Positions 1 through 7,479 of a DNA stretch of 53,562 nt are shown piece by piece. The first letter of the stretch is position 1; every line of letters starts with the position of its first letter. Source of the stretch: Leptospira sp. (GTDB lineage: Bacteria; Spirochaetota; Leptospiria; Leptospirales; Leptospiraceae). The position numbers and the translations under genes were made by a program. The notes beneath the pieces are model-generated. The model was not told where the DNA came from and did not search any database. It saw only the letters and a program-made list of their open reading frames with translations. The stretch is from assembly GCA_002786225.1 (NCBI GenBank), contig PEQN01000020.1, positions 1 through 53,562 on the forward strand. The letters are read 5' to 3'.

Positions 1-100
1 TTATTTAGATATAAGGTTAAAATTCTCTCTAGGGATAGAGGTAATTAATCTAAAGAGAAGCTCTTTTATAACATATAAAAAATTATTTTGAATTTTGCAT

Positions 101-147
101 CCAGCACCATTTTCAACGCTCAGCTTTGCATCGCTAAATGGTGCTGG
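101..147. repeat. Perfect 12-bp inverted repeat
   Basis: CCAGCACCATTT (101-112) is matched by its exact reverse complement AAATGGTGCTGG (136-147) across a 23-nt loop. A GC-rich block follows directly, with GGCGCC near 148 and again near 176. The core CCAGCACCA recurs in direct orientation near 262-270. It could form a cruciform or RNA hairpin; there is no T-run after it, so it is not an obvious terminator. Confidence 0.7.
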
Positions 148-547
148 GGCGCCCTCGTCGAGGGAGAGCCGGAGAAGGCGCCCAATCGGTAGCTGTGGCA
201 CCCTACTCAAGCAAGACTTTACCATCCAATTCAATTCTGACAAGTCCATGGTGAGCCTCGCCCAGCACCACTCAGTCGCTAACGCTCTTTTGTTGCAGTG
301 GTGACTGGATAATACAAAAACTAATTCCTTGTACATTTTGTCTGTTATATTGGATGAAAGTCGCAGGTAAGAGACATAATTTTTATCGACCGGTTAAAAT
401 GTTTCTAAAATTCGATGAAATCAATCTCAGAAAACGCTTTTATTCCAAATTAACGATCAAAGATGTACATACCTAGCTTGGAGCAAAAACAAAAAGCTAG
501 CTTATAAAATGAAAAAAAATCTAAGCTACTTTTTCGTAGGAAAGCGG

Positions 548-632
548 TTTGCCCTTTCTCGTCGCACCCTGGAACATCGTGTTCCAAAGTGCGAGAAACG
601 ACATCCATGTCGTTTTGACTCGAAAGGGCAAA
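548..632. repeat. Cloverleaf-like nested inverted repeat
   Basis: The outer stem is TTTGCCCTTTC (548-558) with GAAAGGGCAAA (622-632). Inside are two hairpins. The first pairs TCGCAC (562-567) with GTGCGA (589-594), capped by GGAACA/TGTTCC (571-576/580-585). The second pairs AAACGACAT (596-604) with ATGTCGTTT (607-615). All arms are perfect, giving a three-way-junction fold of 85 nt. It resembles a REP/MITE-like structured repeat, not a terminator. Confidence 0.7.
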
Positions 633-643
633 TCCTCGTTAGG

Positions 644-800
644 TTTGAATTTTTTCCTATACTAAAATGAAATCATTATAATGCAACCGCCCGCACAGGC
701 TTGGATGGCTTGCCTCGGCATTTGGAGCACGGATGCGGAACATGCCGACGAAAGAGGGCAAGGCGAACAATAATTGGATTTGAATTATTCCTATACTAAA
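644..800. repeat. Direct repeat pair flanking a hairpin element
   Basis: A 22-23 nt sequence starting TTTGAATT and ending TTCCTATACTAAA occurs at 644-666 and again at 779-800, differing by a one-base indel and about one substitution. The segment between them contains a hairpin made of CTTGCC/GGCAAG (709-714/757-762) and TCGGCAT/ATGCCGA (715-721/742-748). Each structured GC-rich element (548-632 and 709-762) is thus followed by the same tail, which suggests two members of one repeat family. Confidence 0.6.
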
Positions 801-921
801 TTAAAGAAAATCTTTCAACTACAAACTCCTAGTGAACTGTTTGCCTCCGCAGCGACTTTTACGGACCCAACTGGCAACTAGGATAATGGGAAGGCATACA
901 CGGAGTCAATTTTCTATGAAT

Positions 922-940
922 TTGGCACACAGTGTGCCAA
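922..940. repeat. Perfect dyad TTGGCACA-cag-TGTGCCAA
   Basis: Eight-base arms (922-929 and 933-940) are separated by three bases. It lies in the gene-free stretch about 290 bp before the first gene. It could be a regulator site or part of the repeat cluster; no adjacent gene fixes its role. Confidence 0.55.
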
Positions 941-1065
941 CTCGAATTATAAACAACTAACAATCGTTATTATATTATTTTAAAAAAATAACATTTATTA
1001 GTTTATATCTTCTTCATCTAAAGACTGAATCGATCTTTCATCCCCTGCGCTCGGGATCGATGCGG

Positions 1066-1128
1066 GGTCAATAAATTGGAAATGAAAAATATACTTTAAA
1101 ATAAATGCAAGACAGCAATTTATTGACC
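1066..1128. repeat. Perfect 13-bp inverted repeat
   Basis: GGTCAATAAATTG (1066-1078) and CAATTTATTGACC (1116-1128) are exact reverse complements across 37 bp of AT-rich DNA. Just upstream, ATCGAT occurs twice (near 1030 and 1057) around a GC-rich CCCCTGCG/GCGGGG stretch. The repeat ends about 100 bp before the CoA-transferase gene. Confidence 0.65.
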
Positions 1129-1229
1129 AGAGCAAGAGCCCGACTAAGCGCCCAAGATTTTAAGAACCTATTTAAGTAGTCTAAAATTTCATTTGAATCT
1201 TTACAATGAAACCAAAAGGATGGAATCCT

Positions 1230-2423
1230 ATGAAAATTGAAATCGGAAGAGAATCCACTGGCCCTTTGAAAGGCGTGAAGGTTGTTGATCTAAGTTTGCT
1301 TTTGCCTGGACCTCTCTGCTCCATGCATCTTGCTGACATGGGTGCGGATGTAATTAAGATTGAGAATCCTCGTGCTTCCGATGCGTCTCGTGTGATGTAT
1401 AAATCGGCGTCAGGACTGCCTGGGCTTTTTATGATGCTGAATCGAAATAAGAAAGCCATTACACTTAACTTTAAACGTGATAAGGCGAAAGAAATTCTTT
1501 TTAAAATATTAGAAGATGCGGATATTCTACTGGAAGGTTTTCGACCTGATGGTATGGACAAAATGGGAATAGGCTATGATGTTCTCAAAGAGAAATTTCC
1601 AAGATTGATTTATTGTGGAATTTCTGGTTATGGAATAGATGGAAAGTATGTGGATTTTGCAGGCCATGATTCCAACTATCTCGCATTAGCTGGCCTTCTT
1701 CACCAATCGGGAGAGACGCCTAGTCTTGGCGGTTACCAACTCGCAGATGTGGGTGGAGGAACCTTGACCGCACTTTCTGCCATTCTTGCTGCATTGTATT
1801 CCAGAGAAAAAACGGGAATTGGACAGAGAATAGATATTTCCATGATGGAAGGTTCTTTGCAATTTTTATCCTTGTATGCAGGAATTTATTCTGCTGAGAA
1901 AAAAGTTCCCGAACCAGGGAATGGAATTCTTTCAGGCGGGCTTCCGAATTATAATATCTATAAGACGAAAGAAGGACGGCATGTCGCCTTAGGTGCCTTA
2001 GAGGATATGTTTTTTAAAACTTTCTTGAGGCAGTCTGGCCAAGAAAAAATGCTAGAAGATCTTCCATTTCAACAAGAAAATTTTCCCGCTATTGGTGAGA
2101 GATTAAAGAATTACTTTGCTTCGAAAACAATTTCGGATCTTCAGCCAATTTTTGAGAATGCAGATTCTTGTCTGACTTTGATACGAAACTTAGAAGAGGT
2201 TGTTGCCTGCGAACACCTTAAAGAAAGAGAAATGATTCTAGAAGTGGATCATCATAAATATGGGCCCATTTTGCAGTTTGGATCGCCTTTTCATTTTCTT
2301 AGTACTCCAACTAATTATAGACTTCATCCTCCCGAACATGGTGAACACAATTTGGAAATTTATACAAAGTTAGGTTATTCTATCCAAGAAATAGAGGATC
2401 TAAAGAAAGAAAGAGTGGTATAA
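1230..2423 (+). CDS. Class III CoA-transferase / alpha-methylacyl-CoA racemase family protein
   Basis: This is a CaiB/BaiF (class III CoA-transferase) protein of about 397 residues, close to the usual length. The N-terminal signature VKVVDLSLLLPGP is followed by MGADVIKIENP. The motif GHDSNYLALAG (about residues 145-155) and an ADVGGG segment (Asp about 173) match the His/Asp acid-base region of the racemase branch, so 2-methylacyl-CoA racemisation in branched fatty-acid or sterol breakdown is more likely than CoA transfer between acids. The ATG at 1230 is preferred because AAAGGA lies about 9 nt upstream; an ATG at 1206 would add eight residues. Its TAA overlaps the ATG of the next gene by one base (TAATG), so the two are probably co-translated. 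The substrate is not readable from sequence. Confidence 0.88.
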   Translation: MKIEIGRESTGPLKGVKVVDLSLLLPGPLCSMHLADMGADVIKIENPRASDASRVMYKSASGLPGLFMMLNRNKKAITLNFKRDKAKEILFKILEDADILLEGFRPDGMDKMGIGYDVLKEKFPRLIYCGISGYGIDGKYVDFAGHDSNYLALAGLLHQSGETPSLGGYQLADVGGGTLTALSAILAALYSREKTGIGQRIDISMMEGSLQFLSLYAGIYSAEKKVPEPGNGILSGGLPNYNIYKTKEGRHVALGALEDMFFKTFLRQSGQEKMLEDLPFQQENFPAIGERLKNYFASKTISDLQPIFENADSCLTLIRNLEEVVACEHLKEREMILEVDHHKYGPILQFGSPFHFLSTPTNYRLHPPEHGEHNLEIYTKLGYSIQEIEDLKKERVV

Positions 2424-2977
2424 TGAATGAAAATAACATTAGAGAGTTAGCATATACTCTTGGGGAAGAAGTAAATTTTCCAAAGAAATCAATACTTATA
2501 TCACCAGAAATTAATTCTAAGTATGTGTATTATATATTACAAGGAACTCTTAAGCAATTCTATCGCATTCAAAGAAAAAATACCACATCTTCAACAAAAG
2601 TAAAAGAAACAATTTTTCGTTTAATCCAAGAAGGTGACTTTTGTGAGTCTGCTACATCTCTAAGAGGTGAAGGTCCAAGTTCTGATTTTGTTGAAACATT
2701 TACAGAAATAAAGGCTATTCGAATTTCTTATCTAGAATTGCAAGAGAAAATGAAATCAGATCTGTCATTAGCTAATTATGTGCGTCAGATTATAGAGGAT
2801 TATTATCTTGAACAAGAAAAGAGGATACTTTCTTTACTTTCACTTACTCCTAAGGAAAGATATAATAAGATAATTGAATCTCACTCTGATTGGATAGGTA
2901 AATTTCCTGATTATGCGATAGCATCTTATTTAGGTATAACTAAGGAAACGATGAGTAGGTTTCGTGCAATAAGTTGA
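2423..2977 (+). CDS. Crp/Fnr-family transcriptional regulator
   Basis: The 184-residue protein has an N-terminal cyclic-nucleotide-binding-like beta barrel (YYILQGTLKQFY, then FRLIQEGDFCESATSL at about 60-80), a long dimerisation helix (about 115-145) and a C-terminal winged helix-turn-helix (IASYLGITKETMSRFRA, about 165-181). The canonical cAMP phosphate-binding RTA/RSA motif is not seen, so the ligand is unknown. The protein is shorter than classical Crp (about 210 residues) and ends almost directly after the recognition helix. Its start overlaps the stop of the CoA-transferase gene, suggesting it controls that gene or its pathway. A dyad overlaps its stop codon. Confidence 0.85.
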   Translation: MNENNIRELAYTLGEEVNFPKKSILISPEINSKYVYYILQGTLKQFYRIQRKNTTSSTKVKETIFRLIQEGDFCESATSLRGEGPSSDFVETFTEIKAIRISYLELQEKMKSDLSLANYVRQIIEDYYLEQEKRILSLLSLTPKERYNKIIESHSDWIGKFPDYAIASYLGITKETMSRFRAIS

Positions 2978-2989
2978 TTTGAATCAACT
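2972..2989. promoter_or_regulatory. Dyad overlapping the regulator stop codon
   Basis: AGTTGATT-tg-AATCAACT is a perfect 8-bp-arm palindrome spanning the TGA of the Crp-like gene. As RNA it gives a 6-bp stem with a 6-nt loop, followed some 12 nt later by a short T-run, so a weak terminator is possible. It could also be an operator for the small membrane protein gene at 3056. Confidence 0.4.
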
Positions 2990-3055
2990 CTACAGTTCTA
3001 GTTTTTAATATTACAAATAGTTAATCATTTTCTTCTAGATCCTAGAGGATTTTTT

Positions 3056-3424
3056 ATGGAAAATTTGTATTTAATATTAGGATTATCATTGCTATGGACC
3101 CATGAATTGGATGCGATTCGTAGACGGGAATGGAAAATATTCTTTATCATTGGTGATTGGGAAGAGGAAAAAGCTTATTGGTTTTGGATTTTTGCTCATA
3201 TTCCTTTATTCTTTTTAAGTTATTATTTATTTATTCCTAGTGAATCATCAGGAGATCATTTTATTTATAAATTGGGTTTAGATATATTTTTTATAGTTCA
3301 TTTATTGCTTCATATATTCTTAGCTAAACATAGAGAGAATCGATTTCAATCTTTTGGTTCAAAATTTCTTATATTTACCGTTGGAATCTGTGGAATCTTA
3401 GATTTATATATTCAGTTTTTCTGA
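3056..3424 (+). CDS. Small integral membrane protein (DUF6713-like)
   Basis: The 122-residue protein has three or four predicted transmembrane helices: about 3-17, 42-60, 72-90 and 103-120. A conserved-looking stretch, LLWTHELDAIRRREWK (about 12-28), is followed by an acidic/aromatic GDWEEEKAYWFW segment. The pattern resembles the DUF6713 family of unknown function; I recognise it only at that level. GAGG at about 3044-3047 lies 8 nt before the ATG and supports this start. It stands alone between the regulator and the UPF0182 gene, all on the same strand. No catalytic motif is visible. Confidence 0.7.
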   Translation: MENLYLILGLSLLWTHELDAIRRREWKIFFIIGDWEEEKAYWFWIFAHIPLFFLSYYLFIPSESSGDHFIYKLGLDIFFIVHLLLHIFLAKHRENRFQSFGSKFLIFTVGICGILDLYIQFF

Positions 3425-3501
3425 TTTATAGTGTTTACTAAGATATAGTTTCCCTGATAAAATTCTTGACAGTTAATTTTTTTTAAAGAAAACTTTAGCT
3501 T

Positions 3502-6246
3502 ATGAACCGAATAAAGATCTTAGGTATTGCTTTCACTCTAATTATAGTATTCTTATTCTATCAATTTCTAGATTTAATCACTGATTATTTATGGTTCGAA
3601 TCACTGGGATTTGTTTCTGTTTTCTTACTTAGGATCCAATACCAAATGATTTTATTCGGCTCTGTGTTCTTAGTTTTTACAAGTATACTTTATTTGAATT
3701 TTTCTATCACTCTTAGACTCACTCGTACATTTCCATTGCCCTTTTTTCGTTACCAAGATACGAACCAACAATCCCGAATCCTTCATCTAACATCGAAAGT
3801 TTTGAGTTTGATTGCTCTTGCTGCAAGTAGTGTGATTGGATACATTGCAGGTAGTTTTGCAAAAAACAATTGGGAACTTATCCTTAAATATGCCAAGCAA
3901 AGTGAATTCGGATTTGTTGATCCAATCTTTAACCAAGATGTGGGTTTTTATTTTTTTACACTACCTTTTTGGAATTCCATCCTGGGTTGGTTAGAGGCTA
4001 TTGTTTTAATTTGTCTCCTAACATCTGTTATCTTCTATTTCATAAGAATGGGTATGGGACTTATTTCAAATAATTTCAAATCAATTTTTACTGGTCCAAT
4101 TAAAGTACAAATATCTATTTTGCTAGCTGCCTTTGCATTTTTAATCGCATTTGAATTTTATATCAATCGCTTTGGATTGCTATGGTCTCCATCGGGAGTT
4201 GTATTTGGGGCAGGTTATACCGACCTTCATAGTAGATTGTATGGTTACTGGTTTATGGCAAGTCTTACTTTAATCTTGGGGGGACTTGTGATTTATTCTT
4301 TGTTTCTAAGCGGTGGAAGAATGCTCGCAGGAATAGCAGGTCTATTTCTTATCGCAAGTATTTTCTCTCAGGGAATTATTCCTGGATTAGTTCAGAAATT
4401 TATTGTTGAGCCTAATGAATACACAAAAGAAGAACCTTATATTAAAAATAATATTAAATTCTCAAGACTCGCTTATAATCTAGATAAAATAAATGTTAGA
4501 GAATATTCTGGAACCGCTTCTTTAGATAGCAATAAAATCAATCAAAATCAATCTACAATACGGAATATTCGCCTTTGGGACTGGGAACCTCTTCTTTCAA
4601 CTTATAGACAACTCCAAGAGATAAGACTTTACTATAGATTCAATGATGTGGATGTTGATAGGTATTCTATTAACGGAGATTATCGACAGATGATGGTTTC
4701 TGTCCGCGAATTAGAATATGAACAAGTTCCTGATCGTGCTAAAACTTGGGTAAACCAAAGACTTAGATATACTCATGGTTATGGTTTGGTTGCTTCTCCT
4801 GTAAATCAAGTTACAGAAGAAGGACTTCCTGATTTATTTGTAAAAGATATTCCTCCGAACAAAGTGAACGGTATGGAAATCACAAGACCTGAGATTTATT
4901 ATGGCGAGTTGACTAGGGATTATATTTTCACAAATACATCTAGTCCTGAGTTTGATTATCCCTTGGGTGATACGAACAAAGATTCTTTTTATCAAGGACA
5001 TGGTGGTGTAAAGTTAGATACATTCTTAAAGAGATTGATCTATGCATTTTCCTTTCAAAATTTTAGAATTCAAATTTCAAGTTACTTTAGTGATGAATCT
5101 AGAATTCATTACTATCGAACCATTGAAGAGCGTGTCACAAAAATAGCTCCCTTTCTTCGGTATGATGCAGATCCTTATCCTGTAGTAGCAGATGGCAAAA
5201 TCTATTGGATTATAGATGCGTACGTTTTGGACTCACATTTTCCTTATTCTGAAGCCTTTGATCGTTATGGAAATAACTATATACGTAATCCAGTTAAGGT
5301 AATTGTAGATGCCTACAACGGTGATACAAGATTTGCAATTATCGATGATAAGGAACCAATGATACAAACTTATAAAAAGATCTTTCCTGATCTATTTGTT
5401 GGAGTTGACCAAATTCCAATTTCTATCAAGGAACATTTTCGTTATCCTTTAGATCTATTTAAAGTTCAGGCTAAAATGTATCTTTCGTATCATATGCAAG
5501 ATCCTCGAGTTTTTTATAATCGAGAGGATATGTGGAGATTTCCTATTGAGAAATTAGATGGTGTTGAAAAGTCAGTTGAACCATATTACATGATTATGAA
5601 ACTTCCAGGCGAAGAAAAAGAAGAATTGCAATTGATTTTACCATTTACGCCTGTTAACAAGAGTAATATGGTTGCTTGGATGTCTGTTGGTTGTGATTCT
5701 GAAAATTATGGTCGCAGTATAGTTTATAAATTTCCTAAGCAAGAACTCATTTTTGGACCTATGCAAATTGAATCTAGGATAGATCAAAATCCGATTATAT
5801 CCGAACAGATCACTCTTTGGAGTCAGCAAGGATCGCGAGTTATTAGAGGAAGTTTGCTAGTGATCCCTGTCGAAGATTCTCTGTTATATGTAGAGCCATT
5901 GTATCTTAGAGCCAAAACAGGTCAAATGCCTGAGCTAAAGCGTGTTATACTTTCTTATAAAAATGAAATAGTCATGGAGTCAACCTTAGAATCTGGACTA
6001 CGCTCTATCTTTGGTGGAGGTAAATCTGGTTTTACTTCAAGTTCCGTTTCGAATACATCACAAAAAGAAGAATCAGGAATGCAAAAGATTTTGAAATTGA
6101 GTAATCTTGCAGATGAAACTATGCGTAAGGCTGATTCTGCAATCAAAGCGGGTAATTGGAAAGAGTATGGCGAGCTACAAGAAGAATTGCGACAGCTTAT
6201 CCAAGAGTTGAATCGTAACATCATAGCTCAGGGCAAGAAACAATAA
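3502..6246 (+). CDS. UPF0182 family membrane protein
   Basis: This 914-residue protein matches UPF0182 (COG1615) in length and layout. Seven hydrophobic helices lie in the first about 310 residues, starting ILGIAFTLIIVFLFYQFLDL. A large extracytoplasmic region follows with typical segments such as NIRLWDWEPLLSTYRQLQEI and NGDYRQMMVSVRELEYEQVP. The C-terminus (about 840-910) is a charged helical stretch with a Ser/Gly-rich linker before it. The biochemical function of the family is unknown. Only a weak ribosome site precedes the ATG. It is followed by a hairpin shared with the convergent lpxD gene, so it probably forms its own transcript. Confidence 0.9.
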   Translation: MNRIKILGIAFTLIIVFLFYQFLDLITDYLWFESLGFVSVFLLRIQYQMILFGSVFLVFTSILYLNFSITLRLTRTFPLPFFRYQDTNQQSRILHLTSKVLSLIALAASSVIGYIAGSFAKNNWELILKYAKQSEFGFVDPIFNQDVGFYFFTLPFWNSILGWLEAIVLICLLTSVIFYFIRMGMGLISNNFKSIFTGPIKVQISILLAAFAFLIAFEFYINRFGLLWSPSGVVFGAGYTDLHSRLYGYWFMASLTLILGGLVIYSLFLSGGRMLAGIAGLFLIASIFSQGIIPGLVQKFIVEPNEYTKEEPYIKNNIKFSRLAYNLDKINVREYSGTASLDSNKINQNQSTIRNIRLWDWEPLLSTYRQLQEIRLYYRFNDVDVDRYSINGDYRQMMVSVRELEYEQVPDRAKTWVNQRLRYTHGYGLVASPVNQVTEEGLPDLFVKDIPPNKVNGMEITRPEIYYGELTRDYIFTNTSSPEFDYPLGDTNKDSFYQGHGGVKLDTFLKRLIYAFSFQNFRIQISSYFSDESRIHYYRTIEERVTKIAPFLRYDADPYPVVADGKIYWIIDAYVLDSHFPYSEAFDRYGNNYIRNPVKVIVDAYNGDTRFAIIDDKEPMIQTYKKIFPDLFVGVDQIPISIKEHFRYPLDLFKVQAKMYLSYHMQDPRVFYNREDMWRFPIEKLDGVEKSVEPYYMIMKLPGEEKEELQLILPFTPVNKSNMVAWMSVGCDSENYGRSIVYKFPKQELIFGPMQIESRIDQNPIISEQITLWSQQGSRVIRGSLLVIPVEDSLLYVEPLYLRAKTGQMPELKRVILSYKNEIVMESTLESGLRSIFGGGKSGFTSSSVSNTSQKEESGMQKILKLSNLADETMRKADSAIKAGNWKEYGELQEELRQLIQELNRNIIAQGKKQ

Positions 6247-6355
6247 ATCATAAAATTTATCTGCTATAGCTTATATAATGGTAAAAAAACATAATTTTAA
6301 AAAAAGTATTCTCTTGCTTTTCTTGAAATCTGGGAGCTAGGTGGAAAAATACCTT

Positions 6356-6385
6356 AGCCACCTCCTTAAGGGGGTGGCTTTATTT
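6356..6385. terminator. Hairpin between convergent UPF0182 and lpxD genes
   Basis: AGCCACC (6356-6362) pairs with GGTGGCT (6373-6379), extended inward by CC/GG and a G-T pair around a TTAA loop. TTTATTT follows on the forward strand. It sits between two convergent genes and directly abuts the lpxD stop, so it probably terminates forward transcription and may act in both directions. Confidence 0.65.
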
Positions 6386-7388
6386 AAACTTTCCTGGAAT
6401 TTTTCACAAGCTCAGGTAAATGCCCTAAGGCGGCATGAATTCTGTGCATTTCGAGAGCTGGTCTTGCAGGGATTCCGAAATAAATAGTTTTTTCTTCAGA
6501 GTCTTCTGTAAGACCTGTTAAACCTAAAACTATACTTCCTTTCCTTACTCGAACATGTTCTGCAATAGCGGATTGTCCACCCATGATCACATTGTCTTCT
6601 ACCACAACTGATCCAGCTAGCACAGTACCACCTGCAATAAATACATAGTTACCTACTCGGCAATTGTGTCCTACATGAACATGATCATCGAATTTAGTAT
6701 GATTTCCAATCATTGTTGTTTCGATAGTAGCACGGTCTACTGTACAAGATGCACCCAATTCTACATCATCGCCTATAACAACATTTCCGATTTGAGGAAC
6801 TTTATATCTTATACCGGCATAATCATGAAAACCAAAACCATCAGCTCCAATTACCGTATTGGAATGAACCAGTCCTCTATGTCCTATTTCACAATTTTCT
6901 CCCAAAACAACACCAGCTTTCAAAATCGTGTCGTTACCAACTTTAGCTGATTCCTCAATACAAACATGAGGATGGATCACAACATTATCGCCAATCCTAG
7001 CATTATCCATTATAACCGCATAATCCATAATAGTAACATTTTTACCAATAAGAGCTGAAGCTGCCACACTTGCTTTGGGGGATATTTTTGAGGAGTAAGT
7101 TGTTTTTTTCTCAAAAAATTGAAGAATTTTGATTAAATACAATTTAGACTCTTTCTCGGGAACTAGTAAAGCATTAGGAAAATTCTCTTTTAAGGATTCT
7201 GTTGTTAAGGCGATCACAATAGATTTTGATTTAGGAAATTTATTTAAATATTTTTTGGTTGCGATGTAATAAATTTTGTTAGGATCAACTTCTGCGGGAT
7301 GCTCTAAATCTCCCATTCGTGAGATTTCTATTTCAGGATTTCCCTTAAAAGGAATTTTTAATTTTTCAGCCATTTCTCTCAATTTCAT
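6384..7388 (-). CDS. lpxD: UDP-3-O-(3-hydroxyacyl)glucosamine N-acyltransferase
   Basis: LpxD adds the N-linked hydroxyacyl chain in lipid A biosynthesis in the cytoplasm. The 334-residue length is normal. An N-terminal uridine-binding domain (about 1-100) precedes a left-handed beta-helix of hexapeptide repeats (about 105-290, for example IGKNVTIMDYAVIMDNARIG). The catalytic His region is seen as GFGFHDYAG (about 183-191) and HVGHNCRVG. The C-terminal helix is short. The gene is divergent from the OmpA/PD40 gene with about 90 bp between starts, placing two outer-membrane functions back to back. Leptospires can carry more than one lpxD-like gene, so this may be one of two paralogues. Confidence 0.93.
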   Translation of the reverse strand: MKLREMAEKLKIPFKGNPEIEISRMGDLEHPAEVDPNKIYYIATKKYLNKFPKSKSIVIALTTESLKENFPNALLVPEKESKLYLIKILQFFEKKTTYSSKISPKASVAASALIGKNVTIMDYAVIMDNARIGDNVVIHPHVCIEESAKVGNDTILKAGVVLGENCEIGHRGLVHSNTVIGADGFGFHDYAGIRYKVPQIGNVVIGDDVELGASCTVDRATIETTMIGNHTKFDDHVHVGHNCRVGNYVFIAGGTVLAGSVVVEDNVIMGGQSAIAEHVRVRKGSIVLGLTGLTEDSEEKTIYFGIPARPALEMHRIHAALGHLPELVKNSRKV

Positions 7389-7479
7389 GAATCTTTTTTC
7401 TATCCCTCAATTGGTTCTTTTTGTAATCTTAATTTTACTTGCAATCTCCTTATTTCAAGTATAATTTGAAAAGATCACC

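Larger units (their letters stand above)
1..1205. other. Gene-free, repeat-rich intergenic region
   Basis: No convincing coding sequence is visible. The open frames here (reverse 1-336, forward 95-304) cross perfect inverted repeats, have low-complexity composition and resemble no family I know. The stretch holds at least five separate inverted repeats and one direct repeat pair, listed separately. GC-rich blocks (about 140-215, 540-640, 685-770) alternate with very AT-rich DNA, unlike the even composition of the genes that follow. This looks like an accumulation of small structured repeats or eroded mobile DNA. No transposase remnant was recognised. Confidence 0.6.

Noticed and set aside
1..336. 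Open frame on the reverse strand covering the first 336 bases (111 codons), and a forward frame 95-304
   Set aside because: They cross perfect inverted repeats, resemble no family I know, lie opposite each other and have no ribosome site.
3466..3501. TTGACA upstream of the UPF0182 gene as a promoter
   Set aside because: No acceptable -10 box lies at 16-18 bp, so it is not reported as a promoter.
6666..6950. Forward open frame within lpxD
   Set aside because: It is the antisense of the hexapeptide-repeat region; the repeat periodicity explains the open frame.
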